Assembly: GCA_910574455.1 (NCBI GenBank)
Contig: CAJSYZ010000001.1
Span: forward strand, 5,170,968-5,225,517
Length of the DNA stretch: 54,550 nucleotides
Direction: 5' to 3'
From: Trichaptum fuscoviolaceum
Lineage: Eukaryota; Basidiomycota; Agaricomycetes; Hymenochaetales; Trichaptaceae
Shown in pieces: positions 22,303 to 32,122 of this stretch. The position numbers and the translations under genes were made by a program. The notes under the pieces are model-generated. The model was not told where the DNA came from. It did no database searches and saw only the letters and a list, made by a program, of their open reading frames with translations. Each line of letters starts with the position of its first letter. The first letter of the stretch is position 1.

Positions 22303-22437
22303 TAGTAATAGATGTGTAGTACCGCCGATGTGGAAGGAGTGTTGTAAGGACCATGTTGTTTAGCAAGAAATGTAGATTCCCCTTTCTATTTCATCACCTT
22401 GGTATAAGGATGGAAGGTGCGAAACTCGTTTCTGGAT

Positions 22438-22605
22438 ATTCCCGCGACCCCTTGGGTCGCTGGGTATTCTTAGGGTATGCAACTGTCTGTTTTTATTCCC
22501 GCTACCCCTTGGGTAGCAGGGTATTCTTAGGGTATGCAACCGTGTCCAGCGCCCGCCAAAAGTCAGAAGGTCACGTGAAATTGCCTGTAAAGGGAATTCC
22601 TTCCT
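22438..22605 (+). repeat. H1 hairpin module, copy c (tandem pair)
   Basis: Two H1 hairpins in tandem about 57 bp apart: GCGACCC-CTT-GGGTCGC (22444-22460) and GCTACCC-CTT-GGGTAGC (22501-22517). The third stem base pair changed from G-C to T-A on both arms. Each is followed by gggtattcttagggtatgcaac, and the pair by ggtcacgtgaaattgcctgta. Confidence 0.85.
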
Positions 22606-22764
22606 ATTAAGGATGGCATTCGATTCGAAGATTCTGATGTACTTGATTACAAATAATGACGTGATCTAAGACATTGCGCCGCACCTGCTCCTCGCCATCG
22701 TCGCCAACGCTTAACGTGCGTTCTCTTTCTTCTCTTTCGTTTCTTTCCTCGAAGTCGGACTTAC

Positions 22765-23565
22765 ATATTGGCACTCTCGGGCTTCAAGTGGGTACGCCGC
22801 GTCCTCCCTGGCCGTATTGTAGGTCGCCTAATTGGAAGTCGGCGCGAGGAACGAAGGCGCATCGTTGGCGGCGGGACTGGGAAGGATGGTGTCTTTGCGA
22901 ATGTCAGTGCGAAACCAAGCCTCCTCCGACCCATAGTGGAAGGTGCGCCTATTTTACTGCATTAACATTTTGCTTCTTTACTTTGTATTCTAACGGGACT
23001 GTTTCAGCTACTTTTGCTTTCCATACTCAATAGAAGACGGTGTCCGTGTTGTACCGGAGGAGACACAGTAGGATGCACCACCATTGTACGCCGCTGCTCA
23101 GGCGGATGCTGTCCCGCCGTACTCGGAGACGTCAGTCCATGCGCCTTCGTCCTTATCTCCGGGTCAGGCGAGCTCGCGTTTGATGGTCTCGCAACGGGCA
23201 CGCTCTTCTTGTTTGCTTGGAACATGCTCGTTTCTGTTTCCGGGCTTTCTGCTTACTTATATCCTGCATACTACACATGCGACGAAGCTCCGTGCTCGGG
23301 CTGGTCTTGGCTTGACACTGGTTCAATACGGGTTTGCGTTAAGGACAAGCAAGGATGACAAAGGCATAGGCGCAAATGGTGAAGAGAGCATGTGGGGCCG
23401 CTGGGGAAATACTGAAGACACTGTACCTCCACCGACACTGACGTTTGATACAGCTGCAGCTGCTGAAAGTTGGGCAGCTACTCACAACGGGACTGTTCCT
23501 GTAGCAGATGCTTCTGCGGCAGAAGAGTATTGTATATATTACTTCTGTGCTGTATGTGTGCTTAA
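22765..23565 (+). pseudogene. bsd2: BSD2/Ndfip-like gene remnant, cassette 3
   Basis: Begins with leader-like sequence (ccatcgtcgccaacgct.., 22697) also found before the CSE1 remnant. Then FKWVRRVLPGRIVG and GGGTGKDGVFANVSAKP (22775-22930), an intron-like gap, EDGVRVVPEE, APPLYAAAQADAVPPY (PPxY kept), a damaged first membrane span and FLLTYILHTTHATKL .. LGLTLVQYGFALR. The C-terminal acidic/Asn-rich part (TFDTAAAAESWAATHNGT) is well kept. Stops and frameshifts remain. Lacks segment Q. Confidence 0.75.
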
Positions 23566-23599
23566 AAATATAATTTTTTTATTCCTCTCTCTTGCTCTA

Positions 23600-23656
23600 A
23601 CCGCATTCCCAGGTAGCGGGCTTTGCTGTGAGTTGGCTCACAGCCCTAACTGCTTG
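23600..23656 (+). repeat. H2 hairpin module, copy c
   Basis: cattcccaggtagcggg, stem GCTGTGAG (23625-23632), loop TTGG, CTCACAGC (23637-23644), then ccctaactgcttgta. Followed after about 15 bp by H1 copy d. Confidence 0.8.
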
Positions 23657-23670
23657 TACCGCCAAAACTC

Positions 23671-23785
23671 ATTCCCGCGAACCGTAGGGTTCGCTTGGGT
23701 ACCTTAGAAAAACGCAACTGTCCGGATTCTCTGCGAAAACTGATCCAGTCACGTGAAATTTCCTTTATGGGTAAGCGACTTATAA
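23671..23785 (+). repeat. H1 hairpin module, copy d
   Basis: Stem GCGAACC/GGTTCGC (23677-23694), loop GTAG. The A-T pair at stem position five replaces the C-G pair of copies b and c on both arms. Followed by cttgggtaccttag and cagtcacgtgaaatttccttt as in copy a. It heads the cassette that carries CSE1. Confidence 0.8.
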
Positions 23786-23922
23786 GTCAACTTCGATCAC
23801 ATGCTGATGACAAAGATACGTAGCACCCGAGACACCGCCAGATGCAATCCGCCATCGTCGCGCCAACGTTCAACGTGTGTCGTCTTTCTTCTCTTTCTTC
23901 GGGCTCACAAACAGACACTCCT

Positions 23923-25487
23923 AATGGCAACTCGTCCTCGTGAGTTTATGCTGATTTCTCTTCCATCTATATGTCCCTAACATTGCTAATATTTTGTGTT
24001 TTTGTCGATCTTCTACGACTTGACCTGCCAGGATCTGCCGCCCATCTTTGAACTCCGCTCTTTGCTCTCCTCCTTCAGCTCACACTCAATGTCTCCCAAG
24101 GCCGTTCGGTGCGGCTCGCAGCCAGTGTCTATCTCAAGAACACGATCAAACGGCGATGGGAGGATGAGGACTCGCCTTTGGCGGACGCAGAGAAGACGCA
24201 GCTAAGGGTCAGCTGGTCCCTGCAATGATCGCGCTTTCGAGTCCAGCGGACAAGACATTACGAGCGCAGGTTGCGGAGGCCGTGTCCATTGTCGCAAGGT
24301 ACGGTATCCCCGAGCAATGGCCAGATCTCATCGATCAGCTCGTCTCTTCACTCTCGCCCGAAGCTGCAAATTATCCAACAATCGTCTCTGTTCTCGAAAC
24401 TGCCGCTCGATCTTCGCGCCTTGGCGTTCTGAAATACGCTCGGACTTGCTTTACTCAATGATCAACTTCGCCGCTTCTCGAGCACCTTCCTCCAGATCTT
24501 CGAACACACCGCCACCAATCTTCTGAATGGATTGGGAACTGAAGCGATGCGCAGGCTCAGGTCGTGCTTCTGTCCTTCTTCTACGACTTGACGTGCCAGG
24601 ATGTGCCAGACTCGAACTCCGCTTTCTCTGGCGCCGAGCTGGGAGTGCTCACCAAGTTCCTTGCTTGGGACCATGCGCAGTGATCCCGACGATTTGACTC
24701 CCTCTTTCCTCACCCAAATCAAACCTTCGCTTTTCGAGCTCGCCAAGCTTTATACGCATCGATACCCGGAGGCCCTCTCGTCTTCAAATACTGTACCGGC
24801 CACAGCTCTGTGGGGACATCTCGGTGGAGGTCAGATAGCATGTGACGGGCTGGTCAGTCAGGGACTACGCTTCCTCAGCACGGTCATTCGATCAGGAAAC
24901 TACAAGGCGACGTTAGCGGAAAGGGAGATGATTAAGGTTGTGTTCAATGGCGTAGTTGTCGCCAATGTCACATTACGAGGTGCGCAAGCTTCTTCTTTAA
25001 TCGCGCTCATCTTTTTACTGATATTACCTTAACCTGCAGAACACGTAGTGGAACAATTTGAGGACGATCCTCTGGAGTATGTCCCAGTCGACCTTTCTTT
25101 CGTGGTGTCCTCTTGGTCCATTGGCGGGTTGACTGCGTAGGAACCACGCGGCGCCAAGCTGCGGCCGATGTCCTGCCTGTGCTCGTTGCCTCAGGTTTCG
25201 AGGCTGAGACAACCGAAGTCGTCTTGACGCTAGTAGGGAACGGACTGGAGGAGTACAACAGGAAGAAGGGCGACAAGGAGAGTTGGAAGAGGAGGGATGA
25301 GACTGTATACCTGCTCACGGCGGTTGCAACTGTTGGCGCAACAGCTCAGGCGAGTGATGTAAATCGTTTAGGAGGAACTGTGAATAATTATGAGGATCTA
25401 TAGCTAGGTGTTACAACCACGAATGCCCTTGTGGATGTCGTGCAGTTCTTCTCGCAACACGTGTACGAGGACCTACAGGCCAATTAA
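23923..25487 (+). pseudogene. cse1: CSE1 (exportin-2) N-terminal remnant
   Basis: Cse1/CAS is the nuclear export receptor that recycles importin-alpha. Family blocks appear in order: VRLAASVYLKNTIKRRWEDE, LADAEKTQLR, SSPADKTLRAQVAEAVSIVA, WPDLIDQLVSSLSP, APWRSEIRSDLLYS, FYDLTCQDVP, LFELAKLYTHRYPEALSS, LVSQGLRFLSTVIRSGNYK, an intron (about 24980-25039), EQFEDDPLEYVPVDLS, TTRRQAAADVLPVLVASG, GLEEYNRKKG, VYLLTAVAT and NALVDVVQFFSQHVYEDL. This covers roughly the first 400 of about 960 residues. Many frameshifts and stops. It sits between H1 copy d and H2 copy d, in the same arrangement as the BSD2 remnants. The piece FYDLTCQDLPP also occurs out of order at 24010. Confidence 0.9.
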
Positions 25488-25637
25488 CAATCTGTGCATC
25501 CAATTCTCCAGGTTGATGTGAATCGCTTTTTGTATTCCTTCCGAGATCAGGTGTGTAATTATAACATAATAGAATTTTGTATGTACAGATGTAAAGAAGA
25601 AAAAATGTTTTTTTTCTCTAACAATAACCTTACACCC

Positions 25638-25692
25638 ATCCACGGGTAGCGGGCTCTGCTGTGAGGAACTCGCAGCCACTAACTGCTTGTTA
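25638..25692 (+). repeat. H2 hairpin module, copy d
   Basis: catccacgggtagcgggctct, stem GCTGTGAG (25658-25665), loop GAA, CTCGCAGC (25669-25676) with one T-G wobble, then cactaactgcttgtta. Preceded by aaaaatgttttttttctct. Right boundary of the CSE1 cassette. Confidence 0.75.
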
Positions 25693-26021
25693 GGGAGAAG
25701 TTCGCCTAGTGGCATCGGAAGACCTTAGCTGCACAGGCTCGAATAGCAACACGTGATCGATAAAATTCTGGCGCGCATTTGGGAGTGATACTTTTTGTTC
25801 CAATTCCCAGCTATCTTTGACTGGGGGATTTATCGGTGATATTAAAGTTTAAACATTTGCTATAAGCATCGTACAAGTGAGTGTAGATTTTATTATGAAT
25901 TGAGTCAGCTAGAATAAATGTGTTTTCGTAGTGTTGGTATCGTGTTCTGAACGATCGTCAAATTGTAAGTTAAAATGTGCTGAATAAGAGTTTGGCTATA
26001 TCATTTCTGATCATATCTTAA

Positions 26022-26297
26022 GTGCATTGTTCAGGTACGAAAACTATAGATACTGGTATTAGTTTAATTTTTGAGTTTGAAGGTGTAGAGAAGTTAAATC
26101 CGGGTGACTTCGTTCTTGCGCGTACCGATGATAATAGTGGTATATGGGTTACTGCTCATATTGTACGCGAGTCTCGTTTGTGGGTTGAGAAAGATCTCTT
26201 CATACAGGCAGGATATGTCGTAAGGGGAACAGAGTTTGGGAAGCTTTGGGAAGTTGAGGATACAGATATTTGGTTGTTGAGACGAGGTGGTGGTTGA
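26022..26297 (+). CDS. Hypothetical 91-residue protein or exon
   Basis: Open frame with a sensible composition: FEFEGVEKLNPGDFVLAR, WVTAHIVRE, RLWVEKDLF, ending in GGG-stop. The internal order (a hydrophobic-turn repeat with PGDFVLAR) could be a small beta-rich domain. Start codon uncertain: the reading opens at a non-ATG and may be an exon following the AG at about 26034. No family recognised; the AT-rich flanks show nothing else. Confidence 0.35.
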   Translation: MHCSGTKTIDTGISLIFEFEGVEKLNPGDFVLARTDDNSGIWVTAHIVRESRLWVEKDLFIQAGYVVRGTEFGKLWEVEDTDIWLLRRGGG

Positions 26298-26879
26298 TTC
26301 CGAAGTGAGTTCATTCATGCGTTCTGGGAATGAAGTTGATATAACTGATTTGGACTTCTTGTGTGAAGATGATATTTCCATGGATTGATATTGTATCTTC
26401 ATGAATTAAATACTGAAAAAATGCATGTTGGAAATGTGTATGAAAGAGGATATAACATTGGATACAATATTCTGATGGATCCGCCCTCGTCGCCGAGGCA
26501 GATGAGATTTCATGTATCTTCAGAAGCCGTCTTCATCATTGAGGTAATCGGATAGATCTACACTTTAATCAAGTCAGTAGTGCGCAATAAATTCAACGTA
26601 ACTGTACTGTACTGCGCGGTAGCATGGTATTGTATTTGTGAAAATCTAGCTTCCCGCTGCCAAATATAGTGGCAGCAAATGAACAGAAGTGGACATTGTC
26701 CCTTGGAACATTGTTTGTGTCTGCATTGATGCTAAGAGAGAACACGTATGGGTGTCTCTTTGGGTTCTACTTACGGTAACAAAGATTGGGACTGGGACCA
26801 AATCAGCGATTTAATTTTGAAAGCTGTCGAAATTGAGAAGTGTTCCGGTCGGCTATGTAGAAGATGCATTAGTTAGACG

Positions 26880-27230
26880 AATGAAATTAATGTTATGCTG
26901 GGTGCAAGTAGTCAAGCTCGTATTGTACCTTTACATCATTGACAGCTGTGTAAACGTAACCAATGTGGGATTTATGTGTATGGTTAGTAGGTAATTAGGC
27001 AATCTGGGTGGCATATTTGTGTTGATGTACTGGCGAGTAAGTGGTTTTTAAAGGGGGAGGAGGGAGTGAGTTGGATCATGGTACCGCCGAGGATTGGAAT
27101 CAGGCATTGCAAGTTATGATAAAGCATAATGAACCTTAATAATTCTACCAAATTGAAATATTTGAAAAAGCGTTAAACGTCATTGCAAGGATCGTGACAA
27201 CATATCACACTTGGCGCGTAGATGAAAAAG
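26880..27230 (+). pseudogene. Decayed neighbour copy of the F-box gene at 27.6 kb
   Basis: Short matches in order with 28089-28860: ttagacgaatg, cattgacagctgt..aacgtaac, ggtaccgc.ga.ga.t.gaatca, gcattgcaag.catga and ttgaaaa.gcgtt. No frame survives. Best explained as an old, heavily mutated duplicate of the gene immediately downstream. The matches are short and the call is tentative. Confidence 0.4.
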
Positions 27231-27634
27231 AAATGCATACCTCTGTGATTCTGATTGAAAAGAATTTCGATTGTAATGTATGCGAAAGGCAAATCTGACT
27301 GTTTGGGGTTTACTTTTTCGATGAAAAACCAAATCATATACTATAATATAAGATATTTATAATTAGATTTCCGCACTACGGAGCTCAATGAAAGGGATTG
27401 TTGTGTGTTGGACTCGATTCAGGTATCTTATTGAAGTAAAAGATGCTGCTGGAATTTTGCTATTGTTTTTTCTTTAGGTCCGTCTTTCGTGGTCATGTGA
27501 TGACTTGTTCTATTTGGTCTTGTGTGTGCTAACAAGTGCGACCTTTAAACATTGTGAGTATCAGCACAAAGCGATAAGAATATGTTTATCTCATCATCAA
27601 CATCCTTCCTAGCTTGGTTCAACGATAATTTCTA

Positions 27635-28886
27635 ATGGCGACACTAAGTGACGATATCTTGCTGGTCATTGCGGGGTATTTAATCCTTATAAACGATATT
27701 GCGATCTGTCGTAGACGAGCATTCCTGAATCCTACCACGGTCGTACTTTCTACCTTTGGTTCTAGTGTGCAAACAGTGGCACCGAGTATTCGAGCGTTGT
27801 ATATATCATACTATTGAACTTGGAGATAAAGTTGCTAGCTGGGCTAGCCCGGATTCGATCGCGTCTAATGTCAGTTTGTGTGAAGACGTAAATACTGCGT
27901 ATTGGCTGCCCGATTACGATCCATATTTCTTCAGTGGAGACGAGCCCTCGCGTCGGTCATCCGTTGAAATTTCGTCAGATGTCCTGGATTGTCTTTCGGA
28001 GTACTTGGAAAAGGCTGCGTGGGTTAGACGGCTGACGTTGATGGTGAACGCGTTTCCGACAATCGAGACAAAGTTATACCTTTTCGTCATTGACAGCTGT
28101 CCGAACGTAACACACGTTGTGTTTAGACGAATGCTCAGTAGGGATATGGAGACACTGCGTAGCATTCTTCGGATGAAGAATGGACTGATATCGCTCGAGA
28201 TATCAGTGGAAGATGAAAATGAAGAGAGGACGCGATGGGATTTGTTCGAATTGCTCCGATGCTGTCCATCATTGAGGTCTGTGAAGGTCTGCGCAACTAT
28301 TGGGAGCTTTTATGATGTGGAAGGACGACCACTCGTAGTACGTTGCTGTCCGGACCTAAAGGAAGTGACCATCTACAACCAACCCCTGAATGCGGCACAG
28401 TTTGCAGCTTTGTGCGCTATGTGTAGCAGTACATTAACAAAACCCCATGTGACATTGGCCGAAGATGTGTTCGGAACGACTGCGAATATTGATGGAGTAT
28501 TTGGCGCATTGCGTGGATGGTCGGGCTCACTGGTGCACTTGGATATTGGAGATGGAATGCCTCGTTTGAATCACGGTACCGCGGAGCAGTTGAATCACGC
28601 ATTGCAAGACATGACAAGACTCAAAGTGTTGGATTGTCAAATGCATGAAGCATTGACTTGTATTCCGAATCTTCCGTGTCTCGAGCGTCTTTATTTCTAT
28701 CGTGGATCAAACGAGCCCGAAGTTGAAAAGGCGTTTCTGGGGAAGTTATGTGACTCAACGAAGTTTCTATTTCTCAAACACCTTCATATGACATTCGTTT
28801 CCTGGTCGGAGTTGAGGACCCGGATAAGAAGGAAGTGCAAGGATCGCGGAATTTGTATAAGTAGTATCTGGAAGAGAGTCGTTTAA
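27635..28886 (+). CDS. F-box/leucine-rich-type protein
   Basis: Two exons, 27635-27710 and 27766-28886, with a 55-nt intron (gtagac..ttctag); 398 residues. Splicing joins LSDDILLVIAGYL to LCKQWHRVFERC, giving a standard basidiomycete F-box of about 40 residues at the N-terminus. The rest has LRR-like spaced leucines, for example VRRLTLMVNAF, CPNVTHVVFRR, LLRCCPSLRSVKV, CCPDLKEVTIY, LVHLDIGDG and LPCLERLYFY. It differs from the FVEDIL-type family in the rest of the window. SCF substrate selection through the LRR region is the expected role. Without the intron the two parts would be in different frames; a frameshift is the alternative. Confidence 0.75.
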
Positions 28887-29426
28887 TCTTTATTGCCTTC
28901 TTATAAACCTGACTTTAATGTTCTTTACAAAAAAACTAAGCTCTTTAATACGCGCATATGCACAATGCCTCCGCCTCCTGCACCGCTGACGAAGGAGCAG
29001 AGACTTGGGTTGGTTGGACGAATATCAGTGAAGTTTAAGAAATAGATGATGCTCAGCAGTGAGTATACGTGCATGGCCCTTGTGAGCAATTACATCGAAG
29101 TTGTGGACATTGGCAATACATTCTGGAGGGGTTCCGTGAACCGCAAGATATATTACAGTGTAACAGAACTGTACGCCGTCGAAAAGAGCACATTCTTCCA
29201 AGTTCATGAGTGTTGGGCACGACCTTCTTCTTCTACTATATCTTCGACTCAGACACTGCTAAGTGTTCAAATATGTGTATTGTTTCCTGCAAGAGATCAC
29301 CTTATAAATTCACTCTCAACAACCATAATTTCCGGCTATTTCACATTCAAGTTACTCCCACAATGTTCGCCGTTCGGCAGTAATGATACTGTGACTCTTT
29401 CGAATACCCATAGTCCCCAGGCTCTT

Positions 29427-31235
29427 AGATCGCATCGTGATATTCGAAGGACACACACACTACACTGGCATCCTTGTATTCAACCCAAGGACCCCAACAC
29501 CTTCGCCTCATCTTGTCTTGATCGTACGCGAAGATGTGGTCGCTCGGTTCCTTGACGCCGAATTTTATCCTCGAGGCGCACGGGAAGGGCGGCGTAAACT
29601 GCGTCGACTTCTATCCAAGAGCAGAGAAGTCATATCTTGTCAGGAGCGGTGACGACCAAACAATCAAAATCTTGGGCTACCTCAGCAAACGCTGTGTACA
29701 AAGGATGAAGGGTCACACCAACAACGTTTTGTTTGCCGTATTCGGTATTTCACCCTAGTCTGCCCTTCATCGCCAGCGGTTCGGAGGATGGTACGATGAA
29801 GATCTGGATCTCCGGTACGTACCGTCTGGACTTTGGAAAATGCCTTGAGCTATGCTCTTGAAAGCGCACACATTACCATCCGACTAGAGGGGACGAGGTT
29901 GCCGTAGGGTACGACGAAGGGTCTTGGTCAAACTTGGCCGTGACGAGCGGACGAGCCTTCGAAGAGCATTGACCCATCAGGCAAACTGGTGTATACTCGC
30001 AACGCAGAAGTCTTGTCCGCCAATCTCCAAGGCGCTGTGGAAGACGAGACGCCCGAAGGTCAACGAATCTCACTGTCTGTGCGAGTACTCGGAACGACGG
30101 TCATTTTCGCGATGTCCTTTTACCACTCTCCCAACGGGTGCTTCATCACCGTCGTCGGAGACAGGGAGTATATCATTTACACTGCCTGCGCTGGCCTGGC
30201 AAAACAAGGCGTTCGGCAGCGGCTCTTCCTTCGCATGGGCGACAGGCTCGATCACGTACGTTGTGCTTGAGGGGCGGACGAAGGTGCGGGTGTACAAGGA
30301 CTTGAAGGAGAGGAGTAGTCCGGCAATGAATGGCCCTTGATCGTGGCCAGTTCAAAGATTACATGGTGGCGCTCTTCTATGTGCTCGTGGAAGCGGTTTC
30401 GTCGTTTTTTGGGACTGTTTGAGATCGTGCGCAGGATCGACGCAGATGCAAAGAGTGTAAGTGCAGTTTCATCTTACCTTCAATGGAATTTATTTCACTT
30501 TCGATGTAGATATTTTGGTCTGGGTCTGGAAATCTCGTGGGCATCATCGCCGACGACTCGCTCTACTTCCTGGGCTTCAAACGTGAGGCGTACAAAGCAG
30601 CGGTGGAGTCTAAGGTATACACAGCAGAAGAGGTTATTGACGAGACATTTGACGTTGTCGCTGAGATTTCTGAAAGGTATGATTTCTTGTTCACTTTTCG
30701 TTGTGTATCGTAATTGAATTTAATAATTTAGCGTCAAGACCTCGAAGTAGATTGGCGATTGCTTTATCTAAACGAATGTCGTTAACGGCTTAGCTATTTG
30801 ATTGGCAGTGAAACACAGACCGTAACACATTTTGAAAAGCAAGTTTTCTTTCCCTACCTTCGACTTCTACTCGCTGTCATAGAATGATAGCCCAACGTAC
30901 GGTAGTACCTACTGGGCTACATCCCCGCTCGCAACCGTGTTTATCTTGCCGATAAAGACATTACTGTGTTTGGTTACTCCCTGTCTTCGAACCTTATCGA
31001 GTATTAGAGTGCAATCCTACATGGAAATATGGAGTCTGTGGTGGAGATTCTGCCGACTGTACGGAAAGAGCAGCGGAGTCTTTCAGAATCATCGAACTCA
31101 AGAGAAAAACTAACTCAATTGCTTTCGTTTAAGGAGCTGGTGTTACAGGTTACAACAGACCCTGATCATAAGTTCGACCTCGTGCTTCAGCTCAATGTAC
31201 AGTACCTTCACAAGCCTGGCTACATAGCGATATGA
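29427..31235 (+). pseudogene. sec27: COPB2/SEC27 (coatomer beta-prime) remnant
   Basis: Coatomer beta-prime coats COPI vesicles through two WD40 propellers and an alpha-solenoid. Remnants in order: [137 protein letters not shown], an intron at about 30460-30508, KREAYKAAVESKVYTAEEV, ETFDVVAEISE, MESVVEILPTVRKEQRS and TTDPDHKFDLVLQLN. The first two or so WD repeats and the C-terminal solenoid are missing. Frameshifts occur about every 100-200 bp. No H1 or H2 module was found at its edges. Confidence 0.9.
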
Positions 31236-32122
31236 TGACTGTCGGGTGCAAGCAGCCGTAACGCGTTGCTGCGATGAGGGCCACAGTGCGTACTGCCGAG
31301 GAAGTAGGCAATAATGTGTGCTATGAGGTTGGATATTCGATTTTGACATTTCTGCAAGAGAAAAGTCCATGTTTAAAATTCATAGAATACATGAACGGAT
31401 TTTTATGCTTCTGAGTCTTTGTGAGTCCTTGGCGGAGCCGAATCTTGCGATTTTTTTGGCCATAATTAACAAACCTCATAAGCGAACACTAAGTACGGAC
31501 ATCTTGTTTGATGTAATCAAAGCTTTCCATGTGTGGCGGGGACAAGCTGGCTCAGACAGCGCTATATAATAAATATTTAATTCTTGGCAGAGTCTCAGAC
31601 AAATGGAGACCGGTTAAGTGACGGGCATGACTTCCTGGCTCTCATCAGCGATTTTCGCCATACTTAATCCTTCCCACAGTTTAGATCCCCACCCTGCGTT
31701 TGATTGAGTTATAAACTTGAGTGCGCCGTAGGGCCTCCAGTCACTATAATGGCTCAAATCAAATCAAATCAAGTGAAGTTTTCCTGATGTGCCGAAATAT
31801 ATCCAGAAAACCCCAAATAAGGCAGAAAAACGTGGCCAAATCCGTTTTAGTGAGGAAATCAGATAGTTGTATACCCATAGAACACCCAGCTAAAGTAGCG
31901 AGAACTAGATTTAGATAAAGAAAAAGTTTAAAAGGGTATAATCATCAAGTGTCCGGGATAAGTCGGATTGTTCGAGCTGATTACAGGAAACATCTGAAAA
32001 GTAATATCAACCTGGCAATGAAGTCTGCGAAGCTTCACGGCTTCATCTAGGGTTCATTCTCTTTGCTAGAGTTTGCGCTTTTCGCATTTACGTCTTAAAG
32101 CCCGCTAGCAGGGGTAGAGGAA
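31236..32122. other. Intergenic, nothing firm
   Basis: A short frame at 31369-31569 (+), with ESLAEPNLAIFLAI and a WRGQ motif, might be the far-decayed continuation of the COPB2 solenoid, but similarity is too weak to call. The rest is unassigned. Confidence 0.35.

Noticed and set aside
22461..22530. Telomere-like TTAGGG
   Set aside because: Only isolated cttagggta words after the H1 hairpins; there is no tandem tract.
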